A stretch of 64,000 nucleotides of DNA from Pleurodeles waltl (GCF_031143425.1 NC_090451.1:349192339-349256338), one strand, 5' to 3'. Numbered from the stretch's first letter, positions 47,055-58,065 are shown. Notes: a model not told the origin generated them from the letters alone. A program made the numbers and translations.

Positions 47055-48883
47055 GCCATTATCAACAACAAAGTCTGCATCAGATTTTCTTGATCAATCT
47101 GCCTCAACCGGGCTGCAGCCTCCTGTTGTGAAAGCTTCCAAATCTCATTATAAACCTCGTATAAGAACCTTTTCTTTCGTGGTACTTTGGGTCCTGACAA
47201 AAAATCTTGTAAATCAGTATCATTAGACAGTAACGTGAGATGTGACTTAACTGCATCCAGCGTGGATGACTTCAACCATTGCTGACAAAGCTTCCCCACA
47301 CTGTATGTAGTTATAATATCAGTATGTTCTGGTGAAACGTAACGAGGGTCTGCCCTACTACTCCTGAACCCCCCTGAAGAGGTGACAAAACGTTGATGAC
47401 ACATATTAGTGTCCACAGGCCATAATAACCACCCGCCAGGATGTAACGATGAAGTGTTAAGCGTACCATTCTGGACCCAATGTGTAAAGTCACTAAAAGT
47501 AGCATTCACATAGTGCTGCCAATTTTTTAATTTAGAAGGGACAGGTATACTAGGCAAAGTCAACTCCCTAATTGTCGCTAAGCCCAAACAGCTAGTCTGT
47601 TGTACTGTGTCATTGAGGAAAATCATCTGTACAGGGATAATGCATGCTCTAAATAGCGTGTCCCTGCCTTGCATGTGCCAATTTTTCGAACCCCAAACAC
47701 TTTTCAAGTCAACAGTTTTAAACCAGTATTCATATCCCTCGACCGAAAGTTTAGATACAAACAAATTGGAATACAGTAATTTAGTATCGGTCAATAACAT
47801 TTGCTTATTAGAATACGGTGCAACTTTAAAATAGTAGGACTTAGCATTTCGTTGATCATGCCCAGAAAAATATGCAAATTTATCATAATACGTTTTCGAA
47901 CTCCCTTGTGGAGGAGTCGAGCAATGTTCCCATTGCACATAATTAAACATGGGCTTAGGGCTACTAGCTTTATGAATAAAGTGGTGTCCATAATAGTTGT
48001 AACAAAACATGTCACCATGATTATCTCTAAACTGGTAAGCATCTTCATCGTCATAGACAGTATAATATTGCAAATCCGTTAGCATAGAATCTACTGTCTT
48101 CACATCCCAATCATCAGAAACAATGCCAGGTATAACAATATCATTCATTGATAATTTGAGGACATACGGTATTTGAATCAATTCAGTGGGACTATATATA
48201 TCAAACATTACTTTATCCCACACAATTCCATCCGGAACTGGTATAGCAGAAATGTTTACTGTGGACAAGTCTCTTCGAACCATATGAGACGAAAAATGCG
48301 GTTTTAACACAGTCTCCACGTGCTCAATGTCAGATCGATCAGGAAGAAAATGACCATGTATGATCAGAAAAAAAGTAACCACAAATCCCAACCATAATAA
48401 AATAGTCATCACGGCCAAAAACAGCCAAAAATAGTTCCAAGGAAAAACAAAATATGTGCGTTTAAGCCAACCCAGCAGCCGTCGTGGACCGTGGACAGAA
48501 GACATCGAGGACGAGGAGCCGGACCCATCATTATCAGCGTTGTTGAAGCAGCCAGAAGCAGTTCTAGCAAAAGGTGCAACTGTGAACGAAGAAGCAGATG
48601 AAGGCTCTCGCCGTGGCACGCTATAAACCACATGTTCAGAAACGTCAGTAGAACGTACAGCAATTTGATCACAAGATTCCATATTAATCGCCGTCGGTGG
48701 AACAATCGCAAGATCATCATCCACCCTCCCCAAGCTCGGAGAGGAAACAGTGTCGGTGAAAATCACCTGCAGCGGGACTTCTTCCCCAGTAGTGAGAGGG
48801 ATTCCGGAACTACTGGGTGTCCCTCTTGGTCTGCTGTGCAGAATCGGCCACATGTTGTAACTTGACATTATCAATGGAAACAA
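46907..48883 (-). pseudogene. env: env, leader and surface part, unit 2
   Basis: 658 residues, differing from unit 1 by a handful of replacements (for example Asn to Ile in the DGNVWD region and Phe to Leu near REFTLPS). It has the same polar 150-residue leader, membrane segment at 152-175 and RKKR site at 569-572. It leaves the coding sense at the same place as unit 1 (near 47060-47093). That makes the frame break older than the split of the two units, or a feature of the founding virus. Confidence 0.8.
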
Positions 48884-50464
48884 AGCGATTTCCTTTGGCC
48901 CCTCGCAGCGGCGGTAAAATCACAGTTCTCGTGCCGCTCACCCCTAACACAGGGACAGGTTCTCGATAAGAAGGACCAAATTCTTTTTTAACTGCGACCT
49001 TTTCACGCACTAGATCCCCAATCCTGGGTATCCAACCAGTAGGTGTTACTGGCTCATCCTTAATTCCTGAGGAGGCAGCACTGGCAGAAGAGTTATCTTC
49101 ACAGAATTGTTGTAAATCCGGCAAAACAGTGACACGATCATTTATGTCAAAGGGCGTATCTGCCGCCTCCACACCAGGACCATCTAGATCAGGAACATAC
49201 ATTCGTGTTCCAAACAGGCACTCATATGAAGTACGACCCCCCAGTGACCTTCTAGGCAAGTTATTAAGTGCTCTCTGTACTCCATATAGGTGGGCTAGCC
49301 AACCACGACCCGTACCTATAACTCTGGCCGTTAAGGACTGCTTTAAATCACGATTTAAACGCTCCACGACAGAATTTCCCTCGGGATGAAATGGAGACGA
49401 GAATTGGAGTTGGACCCCCAACGAAGCCATGGTGTCCCTGAAGGCCTTAGAGGCAAAAGCAGGGCCCTGGTCCGAATGAAAAGCCGCAACTGCAAATATA
49501 TCGACAAAGATGCGCAAATCTTTAATAACAGTTCGAGCGTCAGCCGAGCGTTGTGGCCATACCCATACAAATCTGGAGCACGAATCTACAGCAACCAAAA
49601 TATATTTGAATGCACTATCTGGTGTCAGCGGACCACAATGATCCAAGTACACACACTGTAATGGTTTATTTGAAATCAGAAGGGGCGTCTGCTGCGGGCG
49701 TCTAGCCGACGATGCTTTAATTTGTTGACAAACGTCACAACAAAGGACATATTGCTTAGTCTCTTTATAGAGACCAGGCCACCAGTAACGAGCCTGTAAA
49801 AGTGAAATCGTGGCAGCCACCCCAGCATGTGCAGAAGCCACCCCCTCATGTGCTGCAGAAATCAATCGAGGTCTCTCAATTTTATTGGGAATTTCACGTA
49901 CACCAATGCCTGGAATTGTAACAGTAGCATTCAGCGCACAATTCAAGCAGTAACTATATTTTGAAGGAAATCCTTTAGGAAAGGGCGTGCCAGCAGCTCT
50001 AGCCTTTATGGCAGCCGAAATTTCTGTGTCTGGTTTGAAACTCGAACGAGTCACTGCGGCCACAGTGGCGACAGCCACTGCCGATTTCGCGGCTTCATCA
50101 GCCAAAGTATTCCCAGCAACGTGTATTCCAACGCGCTGGTGTCCAAGTGTATGCACAACATGGACGTTAGGAAGCGTTTCCTTCAGATCCGCAACCTTAC
50201 CCCACAACATTTTATGTTTAATGGTGTTGCCTTAGAATCTCTGAACCCATTCATCTTCCAATAGTGTAGATATTCGTTGAAAGACTGCACACAGTAGTAG
50301 GAGTCACAGACCAGCAAGGTTAAAAGCGCCGGATCCGTGTGCTCCAACGCTAACAATAGAGCTTTGAGCTCAGCCAGCTGTGCCGTGCAATCTCCCAAGG
50401 TTTTAGTATAAGTATGTCGGGGCAGAACACTTCCCCCTCCATAGTGGCGCTCACCACTGCACAT
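48810..50464 (-). pseudogene. pol: pol 3' part, unit 2: RNase H remainder (two frameshifts) and integrase
   Basis: Two 1-base losses relative to unit 1 break RNase H: one in a G run near 50418 and one near 50232 (with an adjacent substitution). Between them the middle of RNase H lies in a third frame (DCTAQLAELKALL, LVCDSYYCV). From 50210 the last part of RNase H (HTLGHQ, NTLADEAA) and integrase are open for 466 residues. The triad is Asp190, Asp247 (HSDQGPAF) and Glu283 in this frame, with the zinc-binding HEGVASAH and CCDVC. The residues around the second Asp are of the usual type here, unlike unit 1. Confidence 0.8.
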
Positions 50465-52308
50465 GCAGCAGAATACTGTTGTTTAGTTCCAACCGCTGGT
50501 TGCGCAGAGCCATCGGTATACATGACCACTTGATATTGGTCAATAGGCAACGTACCAGCAGGAACAGGGTATTCCATTTTATATTGAAGAAATTCTTGAG
50601 TCTGCAGTTTAGGGTCTAATACATAATCTACATCAGTGGCTGTCAAAGACGTAGCCCATTGTATCCATCGCGGGTGTAAAGCTTTTGAATTTGGAACACT
50701 CGCTTTTGTAACAGCCTCTAAGGCCGGAATCGGGGAAACGACAACGATGCGTTGACCCTGGGCCAGCGGTCTTTCTTTAATAACAGCCATCTGTACTGCA
50801 GTGGGAATTTTCTCAGTTTGTGCAAAACGTTGCTCTGCTGCAGAATACAAGTGAAACTTGTATGCAATCGGGACTGTCTCCCCTTCATTAAAGGTGACAT
50901 AAGTAAACCCAACAGCCCCAGGTAACACCCTGATGACTAAATGTGTCTTATTGTCCCGTGTGTGTAAGTGTTTAACTGCTAAGAGATCACTCTGTAAATC
51001 TCGCAGTATATGTGTGTGTTCAATCATCCAAAATCTACTCGAAAAATGTGGGCGAATCAACTCGTATAAGGGCTTTATACGCGTCGCATATTCAGGAATG
51101 TAAGTTCTGCCAAAATTCAGAAACCCCAACAATGACTGGAGCTTCCGAACCGTATTAGGAGGCTGCAATAAAGCACATTTCTCCAAAAAATGTGGCGCTA
51201 GGCTCTTGCCCTCACTCGACAACTCATATCCCAGGAAAATGACGCTGAGGAAGGCAATCTTTGATTTCTTAAAATTAAACTTATAGCCAATATCAGCAAA
51301 CCCCACAACAATGCGCGATGCACGCCTCAGATGTTGCAGAATCTCATCATCTGTCAGATATATGTCATCAACATATGATAATGCTTCAGGGTCGAACTCA
51401 TGCAGCATTTCAGTTACACGAGCCGAAAACAGTCCTGGGCTATTCTTATACCCCTGAGGCAAACGACAAAAAATTTTCTGAGAGCCAAACGCACTGAAAC
51501 AGGTATAGTCCCGACTCTCGGGTGCTATATTCTGGCAGAAAAATCCATTCGAGATATCCAATGTTGTCTTGTATTTTTTACGCACTATATTATTCATAAG
51601 TGCTGCGCTGTGTGAATTTTGTATTGCATATGTGCGTGTATGACTATTCAAATGCCGGTAATCCACCACTATCATATAGGAATGGTCCGGTTTAGCAACC
51701 GGAAACAAGGGATTATTCATCGGCGAGACACAGGGCTCAATTACACCCTGGTACTCCAATTGTGTAAGAATTTTCCTAACCGATGCCCTTGCTTCAAATT
51801 TGATAGGATACTGCGGTTGTGGCTGAGGTTCGCCCTTTATTGGAATTACATGATAAGGTGATTGTCTGTCCCACCCCACATTATTTCTATACAAGGCGGG
51901 AGCTTGTGCTAGAGCCCATGATTTACTATAGGACTCCGCTAGTTCTCTCGGAACAAGTGGTGAGAAGGAAGGTGTAATAACCTCCTCCCCAACTGGACAG
52001 TCGCAAACAAAGTCAGGTGGCCAATCTTGTTCGGCCAGCAGAACATCATATGATTTTACCACATGGTCCCAAAAAATGGCGTTTATAATACGGTCAATGT
52101 CCCCTTCCAATCGTAGAGTCACTTCATATACTCTATCAGGATCAGAGACTCGCATATCCGCCGTCTCGACTTGTATGAAGTCATCAGTTGCTTTCACCTC
52201 CAGATGCTCTAGAAGACTCCGGCGAACTATTGTGACCTCTGCCGCGCTGTCTAACAGTGCTAACGCCCATGTCTTGTTCGTCAAGAGAACTCTCTTCTTG
52301 AGCGGCAT
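50350..52308 (-). pseudogene. pol: pol 5' part, unit 2: protease, RT and start of RNase H
   Basis: 652 residues. It stays open across the spot where unit 1 is broken and enters RNase H (VVMYTDGSA), then leaves frame near 50418. The protease again has Asp20-Ser-Ala. RT motifs match unit 1 except near motif B, where unit 1 has KKIC and this unit KIFC because an A/T tract differs by several bases. Like unit 1 it starts at an ATG inside gag in the +1 frame. This is the better preserved PR-RT of the two. Confidence 0.85.
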
Positions 52309-53749
52309 GTCTGACTGAGACAGCTTCCACTTTCTTCTTTTTAAATTGCTGTTTCTGTTGCAGCGGTTTCTCTTCTTGTTTAATAGAAACCTCCGCTGAG
52401 CGTTGTGAATCCTGTCTCGGTTTCACGTACTCCGTCCTCCGCTCTGACCGCCCACCTCTCTCACTTCTCTTTTCTGAGGAGTCCTGAAAGGAACGAGATT
52501 GGCGTGTATCAGTATATTGATATCTATCAGGCGTCTTCAAAGTATCCCTATTCCTGAGATTATACTTATTCTGTGGGGTCTCCGGTTGCGGAGACTGCCC
52601 ACCATCTTTCTTTGGTGTTTGCTGTTTCTTGTCCCAGCACTTTTTCGAACCCTCAGGTTGTTGCTGTTTAGCATTGTCTTTATTATTTTTACCCTGTAAC
52701 TGGGGTTTTTGTGGTCTAGCCCCCAGGCTATCACAACCAATACTAGAATATGTTTCCGCTATTATTCGCGGAAGCTCCCGCTCCTGATTAAGCAGCGGAA
52801 CATCCCGAAGACGCATTCGCACCGCTAGTGCTACCGCCTCTCCTTTGAGATTACTCAAAATAATAGAAGAAACTGTGGCAAAATTGCCCAGCAACTGCAT
52901 GCCCAAATCCAAGGCAGGGGCAGCCCCATATTCATCCTGAATCTGTTTAAGTACGTCCGGTAAATTAGCTAATGTCAGTGTACCGTGTGCCGTAGAGTAG
53001 AGTGCGGCAAACACTGTGCCCCAGGTATTACAAAGGTCCACCGGAGGAACCATCCCGTACGGCAAACACATTGTCAAAATTCTATGTTTATCCTGAGGTC
53101 CCGTATGGGGAAATACTGCTTCCAGCGTATTAATTTTTTGCGCCAGCCAAAATGGAGTCTCCTCTCGTTTAGCCGGCACCTTACCCATTACCGAGTGCAC
53201 AGTGGCCGGATTAATACCCGGAACCACAGCCTGTGGGTGCGCTGGAGCAGCACGCGCTGCATTCGTATTTAGTGACTGCATGACAAACTGAACTAATCGT
53301 CTATATGTAGCCGTTAATTCTGTATATAAACGACGAACTTCAACCACTGCCAATTGAGCAACTGCAGGATGTGGTGTATATGTAGCCAATAAAAGCCAGG
53401 TAGGACCATCATTACTCAGTGGACCTAACCTAACTTGTGTTACTGAGTGTGGGAGGGCGCCATCAAGCCAATTATGGTGTTCTTGATAAGATAGAGGTAT
53501 TTCGAAATAAGCGTAAGCCTTGTATTGTCCAGGGACATTCGCAACTGTGTATTCGTGAAAAGTATTTGTTCCCCCATCCACTGCTGGAAATCCGACCCAA
53601 GAATAAAAAAGTTCCGTTCTATAGGCTGCATGGGCGTCCACCACAAAAGTGACTGGACCCCCCTGGACTGTCAGTCCATGTGTCAACAGATGTCCCGTGA
53701 GCGGATGTCGCATATTAATTGCTATGTTCACTACATTAAGATTCGCCAT
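52184..53749 (-). CDS. gag: gag, unit 2
   Basis: Intact 521-residue frame with the same length and stop as unit 1 and few replacements (Glu to Gly near residue 19, Pro to Ala in the HPPVAQ run, Val to Ala near NPVTV). It has the same basic, knuckle-free C-terminus and the same 125-base overlap with pol. Both gag copies staying open while pol and env are broken is notable but may be chance at this low divergence. Confidence 0.85.
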   Translation of the reverse strand: MANLNVVNIAINMRHPLTGHLLTHGLTVQGGPVTFVVDAHAAYRTELFYSWVGFPAVDGGTNTFHEYTVANVPGQYKAYAYFEIPLSYQEHHNWLDGALPHSVTQVRLGPLSNDGPTWLLLATYTPHPAVAQLAVVEVRRLYTELTATYRRLVQFVMQSLNTNAARAAPAHPQAVVPGINPATVHSVMGKVPAKREETPFWLAQKINTLEAVFPHTGPQDKHRILTMCLPYGMVPPVDLCNTWGTVFAALYSTAHGTLTLANLPDVLKQIQDEYGAAPALDLGMQLLGNFATVSSIILSNLKGEAVALAVRMRLRDVPLLNQERELPRIIAETYSSIGCDSLGARPQKPQLQGKNNKDNAKQQQPEGSKKCWDKKQQTPKKDGGQSPQPETPQNKYNLRNRDTLKTPDRYQYTDTRQSRSFQDSSEKRSERGGRSERRTEYVKPRQDSQRSAEVSIKQEEKPLQQKQQFKKKKVEAVSVRHAAQEESSLDEQDMGVSTVRQRGRGHNSSPESSRASGGESN

Positions 53750-53967
53750 TTTATAAAAAACGGCTTCAGGTCAGAGAAGGCACACCAATATCGGGGTTTT
53801 TCCTTTCAAAGTTCAAGCTTGAACAACCAACCACTAAGCAACAGGAAGCACCAATGCCGTGGCGGCGGAAACCCTCAGCCCCACGGACGTCTCCGTATAC
53901 GGAACCGAGGAGTCAAAAAATATATGAGACCAAGAGAGTCAGTCGGACCTAATCATTAGAGCCAGAC

Positions 53968-53985
53968 CAAACGTTGGCGGCGCCA
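53968..53985 (-). promoter_or_regulatory. Primer-binding site, unit 2
   Basis: Same TGGCGCCGCCAACGTTTG next to LTR 3 as in unit 1. Confidence 0.75.
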
Positions 53986-54278
53986 TGTCGCGTGGGCTCT
54001 CATTATTCTAAATGAGACTACTGGATTTCTAGGTAGCAGGATCTATGACGGTGTGGGGGACTGAGTCTGACCCACGTGTAAAGAACTCTGTCACCCTAAA
54101 TCCGGTTTTTGCTCCGGCTAACTAGCAGTGCCTCGTTTCTCCCATGTGGAAGGAATGATTTGGCAGCCGAGCGCATGACATCTTTGGAACTTCTCAGGGA
54201 AGTCGTGGTTACTCAGATCCAAACCAACTCTCTTATTTCCAATATGATCTCATATACAAATGACAAAGACAGTATAAG

Positions 54279-54289
54279 TTTTATATAAT
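54279..54289 (-). promoter_or_regulatory. Likely TATA box, LTR 3
   Basis: Minus-strand ATTATATAAAA at the conserved LTR offset. As the 5'-most LTR this would be the promoter for the whole array. Confidence 0.55.
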
Positions 54290-54652
54290 GTTTTAATAAA
54301 ACGACTGTATTTTAGATAGTAAGGCGTGAGCCGCAATAACCAGAACGATACAACACAGTAGGATTGTAATAGTTACCAGGAGAGTAAAACATAAAAACAA
54401 AGCTATCATATTGTCAAACAGTTTCTACTCTCCCTCTGCTTGTTCTATCTAGAGCACAGCATGTTAAGCTTCTAGCTTGCCTATTAGAATCACTGTGGAG
54501 ACATCAGCCCTCATACCTGAGCAAAGACCTGTGATCTTGGTTCAGCATCTGCAACGAGGCAGTCAGCGTCAAGTTGTGGTTCCCTGGTCGGAATCTCCCT
54601 CTTGCGTGTATTGGGACAAGGAAGTGATTTTATAACTAATATGTCATCGTGA

Positions 54653-54934
54653 TCACAAAATGTCCGAACGTAGGAATGCCAAGTCTAAACTCTTACCACG
54701 TCTATCGGCAATGTACAAGACTGTATCCTTGACTGAAGCACAGAGTAAATATGTTATGGAGAACTCCAGTGCTGAAGTAGGCAAAACAGTGTGATATGAA
54801 TAAAAAAACAACACCGTAGAACTGGCTATTTGAAAAATAACAGTACGAAGCCTAATAAAAAGCATGTAGAGCAAAGTGCACAGAGGCTCTAAGCTGTCAG
54901 CAAATGAATCAAATATATTCAGGGCAAAGTGCAC
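54653..54934 (-). CDS. LTR-internal ORF, 93 residues (copy in LTR 3)
   Basis: Same length, with three replacements relative to LTR 1 (Tyr to Asp, Trp to Leu, Arg to Ser). Function unknown. Confidence 0.35.
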   Translation of the reverse strand: MHFALNIFDSFADSLEPLCTLLYMLFIRLRTVIFQIASSTVLFFYSYHTVLPTSALEFSITYLLCASVKDTVLYIADRRGKSLDLAFLRSDIL

Positions 54935-54991
54935 AAATGCCTAAAGCCTGAAATTAAAGCGCAATGAATACGTAAAACTAACCACACTACA

Positions 54992-54995
54992 CTTT
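54992..54995. repeat. Target-site duplication CTTT, right
   Basis: Pairs with 34420-34423. Confidence 0.85.
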
Positions 54996-55689
54996 ACATT
55001 TATGTTTTTTTAAATCTTGGTATATTTGTTGTGCATTAAGAGAAAAGGTCACGTCAGGCTATGTCTGACAAATTGCTACTTTCCTTCAGACATGGAAGTC
55101 AGTGTTTACTTTTCTTTTTGTTCTCTGAATGCAATGTGAGAGGATTTTGTAAATAAACTATGATTGCTTGAGAACCAGGTTAGTGTGAAATGAAAGGCTG
55201 TAGGATGTCAATTTCATTCTAACACATAACAACATTTTAATACCTGTAAACGAACTATACAAACATTTTCAAACTTTATCAGCCATTAGGAAAGCACACC
55301 AGCAAACTTTTTCTTTAATTTCTGAATTGTGACGGAAACAAAGATTTTAACAGGATCAAAACAAATCAAGACACATTTTGTTGGTAATGCACAAACGCTA
55401 AATATTTACTGAAACCGAATTTCCCCATATTGTATGTGCACTATATATTATCAATAAAACTGCATATATGTGAAAATGTAGTGGCCACTTCTATGGAAAA
55501 TGTGCTGCCTGTAAATGACAGTGTGCTTTGGCAAAGCTTCAGTAAAATATGTGATTGTGTGCTCCAAAGTGCACCACGGGCTATACCACATCCTTACCAC
55601 TCTCCTGCTGAATCGACGTGGCTCATTTGCTACACTATTACTTTGTGTGTCACTTTGGTTTTCACAACTCATATGATTTTAGAGATGGT
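54996..55689. other. Unassigned flank, possibly part of an older insertion
   Basis: No ORF or motif recognised. Together with 34326-34419 it would make an ~800-bp segment lying between the two halves of one LINE. The left piece contains 'gtgcagcagaaccccc', suggesting a separate short element into which the retrovirus inserted. Confidence 0.35.
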
Positions 55690-57053
55690 TTCACTACTAA
55701 TTTTGGAGGTTGAAGATGATGGGGAACACAATGGAACCCAGAGGTGAAGGGGAATTTTTTGGGAGCTAGAGGTACCCCTGTGAATGAACTGGTGGTGGTT
55801 TGAGAGGTAGGAGGAAACCAATACAGCACATTGCCAGTGAATCTCGTTCAAGACTTCAAGGTATGGAGGAAAGCAGTAAGATCAACTCTGTTGAAGGCAG
55901 CTGAGAGATCTATTCATGTGAGGCAGAAGCGATCATCTTTGCCTGTGTTCAGGATGGCTCATCTCTGATGTTTAATGTTGCTGTCTCAATGCTGTAGTGT
56001 GATATGAAGCCAGATTGTGGTTGGCAATGATGTGATATTTGATTTGTAAGCACATTCATTTTTCAATGATTTTGGTAAAGAAGGGCAAATGAGTGGTGAG
56101 CCAATTGTTGGTGAGGTCATCAGAGTCTATTTTGGGTTTCTTCAAGAGTGGGAGACTCTGACTTTCTTGAGAGTTTCTGGGAAGATGCCAATGGGTGAGG
56201 GGGTATTGTCAATGTTGAGTAGGGGTAAGATTTCTTGTCTAGAGAAGACTTTGTTGATAAAACAATTTCTTCCTAGGAGGTTGCCTTAGGGAGTTGAAAA
56301 TGTCAGCAAAGCCTGAGAGAGACAGGTTTGCAGGTGACCATTGAGGGATAGAGTGCTGTGGGGTGAGTATCATTATAGAAGCAGGCTTTGTGCTTTGAAT
56401 GTGCTGTCTCTTGTTGTGGGAGAAAAGGTGTAAGTTATTTTGCTTGTTTATGGAGTGTGGGATTGGAGGGTCAGAATGGGGTTTGATGCACTGCTTGATT
56501 GTCAACAGCATTCTGCTTCTGTTGAGGAGTCATTAATGGTGTTGGTATAGCTCTTGACTTTGGCTGATGTGTTTATTCCTGTGTGGCAAGCAGAGCAACT
56601 ACAGTGCCATGTCAGAGGTTCTGTTTTTCTTCCATCATTTTTCTTGTCTGTGGACTGAGCATTTGTTTTTGGCAAGATCCTTGGAGTGCCAGAGCACTGA
56701 AGTGTTCAGCTTGCACTTGCACAGTTTAGTTAATGCATGGGTGTTTACATGGTTTTCCAGAAATGTGTTGAAGTGACATAGATGTGAAGGTGGAAGGGTG
56801 ACAAATGCATTTGAGCTTCACATAGTTGATGGAGACATATTTGAAACATATGGAGATTTGTTGTTCTCTTTTGGATTTACCTTGGTGTGTTGGATAGAAG
56901 CTGAGCAGGATGGTGGGGATGGAAAGATAATCCAGGAGTGTGGTTTGCATTAGATAGTTGGTGATATCAAGAAGAACATCGCAATGACTTAGCCTTCGTA
57001 GTTTGTTAGTTGGATGCTGTACCAAGATGAGTTTTTCAATAAATTTAAAGAGT
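55690..57053 (-). pseudogene. L2-like LINE, RT N-terminal half (5' part of the split element)
   Basis: The minus-strand translation in broken frames reads a form of the finger region (LTNNWLTTHLPFF, then TKIIEK), SGFISHYSIETATL (the usual SGFRxxHSTETAL), DLSAAFNRVD (motif A, Asp kept) and YWFPPTSQTTTSSF, reaching the motif B area near 55720. The 112-residue frame at 57064-56726 is probably linker sequence upstream of RT. Orientation and order fit the 33690-34325 fragment as its continuation. A Harbinger-type MITE interrupts it at 57054. Confidence 0.65.
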
Positions 57054-57649
57054 ACGTGCCTCATTATGAGTTTGGCGGGAGGCAGAGGCTGCCCGTCAAA
57101 CTCTTTGGGTCAGAAGATCGCCACTCCGGTTTTCTGCCCGCTGGCCCTATTATGGGTTTTCCTCTGGCCCAGCAAGAAACCCACCACAACATTGACGTAG
57201 GCTTGTAATCGAGCCAGCGGTAATGCTCCGGTGCATTGGGTGCGATAGCACCTGTCACGCTTTTCACTGCCTGTAAATCAGGCAGTGAAAAGTGAGGTGG
57301 GGCAGTCTATGGGGGCCCCTGCACAGCCTGTGCCAAGTGCAGGGGTCCCCATGGGCCCCCCCAGCACCCTTCCTCTGCCAGCCTTTTCATGGTGGTGGAA
57401 CCGCTATGCAAAAGCTGGCGAACACGAGAGTTGTAATCCCCAGGGCAACGATGCTTGCAGCGCTGCCCTGGTGGATTTAAACCACTGGCACTTTTAGGCC
57501 ATCGGCTGGCCTAAAAGTGACAGTGCGGCGGTCCGACCACGCAGTTTTCACCATGGTCATAATGTGGAGGTTGGACTGCCACTTCGGCGGCGGTCTGACT
57601 GCCACGGCGAATGTGGCACTCTTAAGACCACCACACTCGTAATTAGGGT
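57054..57649. mobile_element. Harbinger-type MITE with three strong hairpins
   Basis: Its ends are inverted (left 'cattatgagtttggcggg', right read outward-in 'ctaattacgagtgtggtggt') and resemble those of the 7.5-kb Harbinger-like element. It holds a 14-bp perfect stem at 57259-57291 (cttttcactgcctg with its complement, loop taaat), a stem around 57308-57352 (ggggcccctgcac with ggtcccc end) and a 13-bp perfect stem at 57488-57518 (cacttttaggcca). GC content is much higher than its surroundings. The target duplication is unclear. Confidence 0.7.
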
Positions 57650-57830
57650 CTATGTCTCTTATTGGTGAACATGATTGAGTTGCCTGGGAGGATGAAGTCA
57701 CTTAAGATAGTGGTATGGGCATGCTAGATGGATGAGGTTAGGAAGTCGAGAAATGTATCGATGAGATCCTTGTCATATTTGGAGTTTTACAGATGAGGTA
57801 AAAGGGGGCATCTAATCTGCACATGTGACA
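57650..57830 (-). pseudogene. L2-like LINE, endonuclease fragment
   Basis: The minus-strand reading LIDTFLDFLTSSI followed by TTILSDFILPGNS resembles the endonuclease stretch that usually reads ILGDFNLH. It lies directly beyond the MITE, on the same strand as the RT half, as expected for one LINE. The 5' limit is unclear; 58385-58107 minus might be more of it. Confidence 0.45.
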
Positions 57831-58065
57831 TTTGATTGAGTCTTACATGTATTTCACTTGATGCCCTTATAAAACTTCACTGCAGAAGTTACATGCAGGA
57901 GCTAGGCAACATGAGCAAATAGTGAGTGGCAAAAAATTCTGCACCCCGCCACGACTTTATCATTTGCTTTGGGAAATCACTCAAACAAAATCAGAGAGCA
58001 AAATGTCCCATTTTCTTCCTGTTTTTAAGAATGGGAATATTCCTTGTGTAGAATTCAGTACCATT

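Larger units (their letters stand above)
34424..54991 (-). mobile_element. Tandem foamy-like endogenous retrovirus, LTR-int-LTR-int-LTR
   Basis: Three 1006-bp LTRs at 34424, 44205 and 53986 (constant spacing 9781) enclose two 8775-bp internal regions, all on the minus strand. One CTTT duplication flanks the whole array and none lies between units, so the array sits in a single insertion site and the middle LTR is shared as 3' LTR of unit 2 and 5' LTR of unit 1. Foamy-like characters are a Gag without a zinc knuckle, pol in the +1 frame with its own ATG, a long Env leader with a membrane anchor before the surface domain, and a primer site resembling the tRNA-Lys1,2 type. Assignment to Spumaretrovirinae is from these characters; a phylogeny was not possible. 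Confidence 0.85.
53986..54991 (-). repeat. LTR 3 (5' LTR of unit 2)
   Basis: 1006 bp. About seven private differences were seen by eye, including three within 54665-54673 and others near 54717, 54910 and 54939. It is followed outside by the right-hand CTTT. Confidence 0.95.

Noticed and set aside
34424..54991. Pure assembly duplication
   Set aside because: The units differ by unit-specific indels and stops, so it is not a verbatim copy; an allelic mis-join is still possible and is listed as a refuting test.
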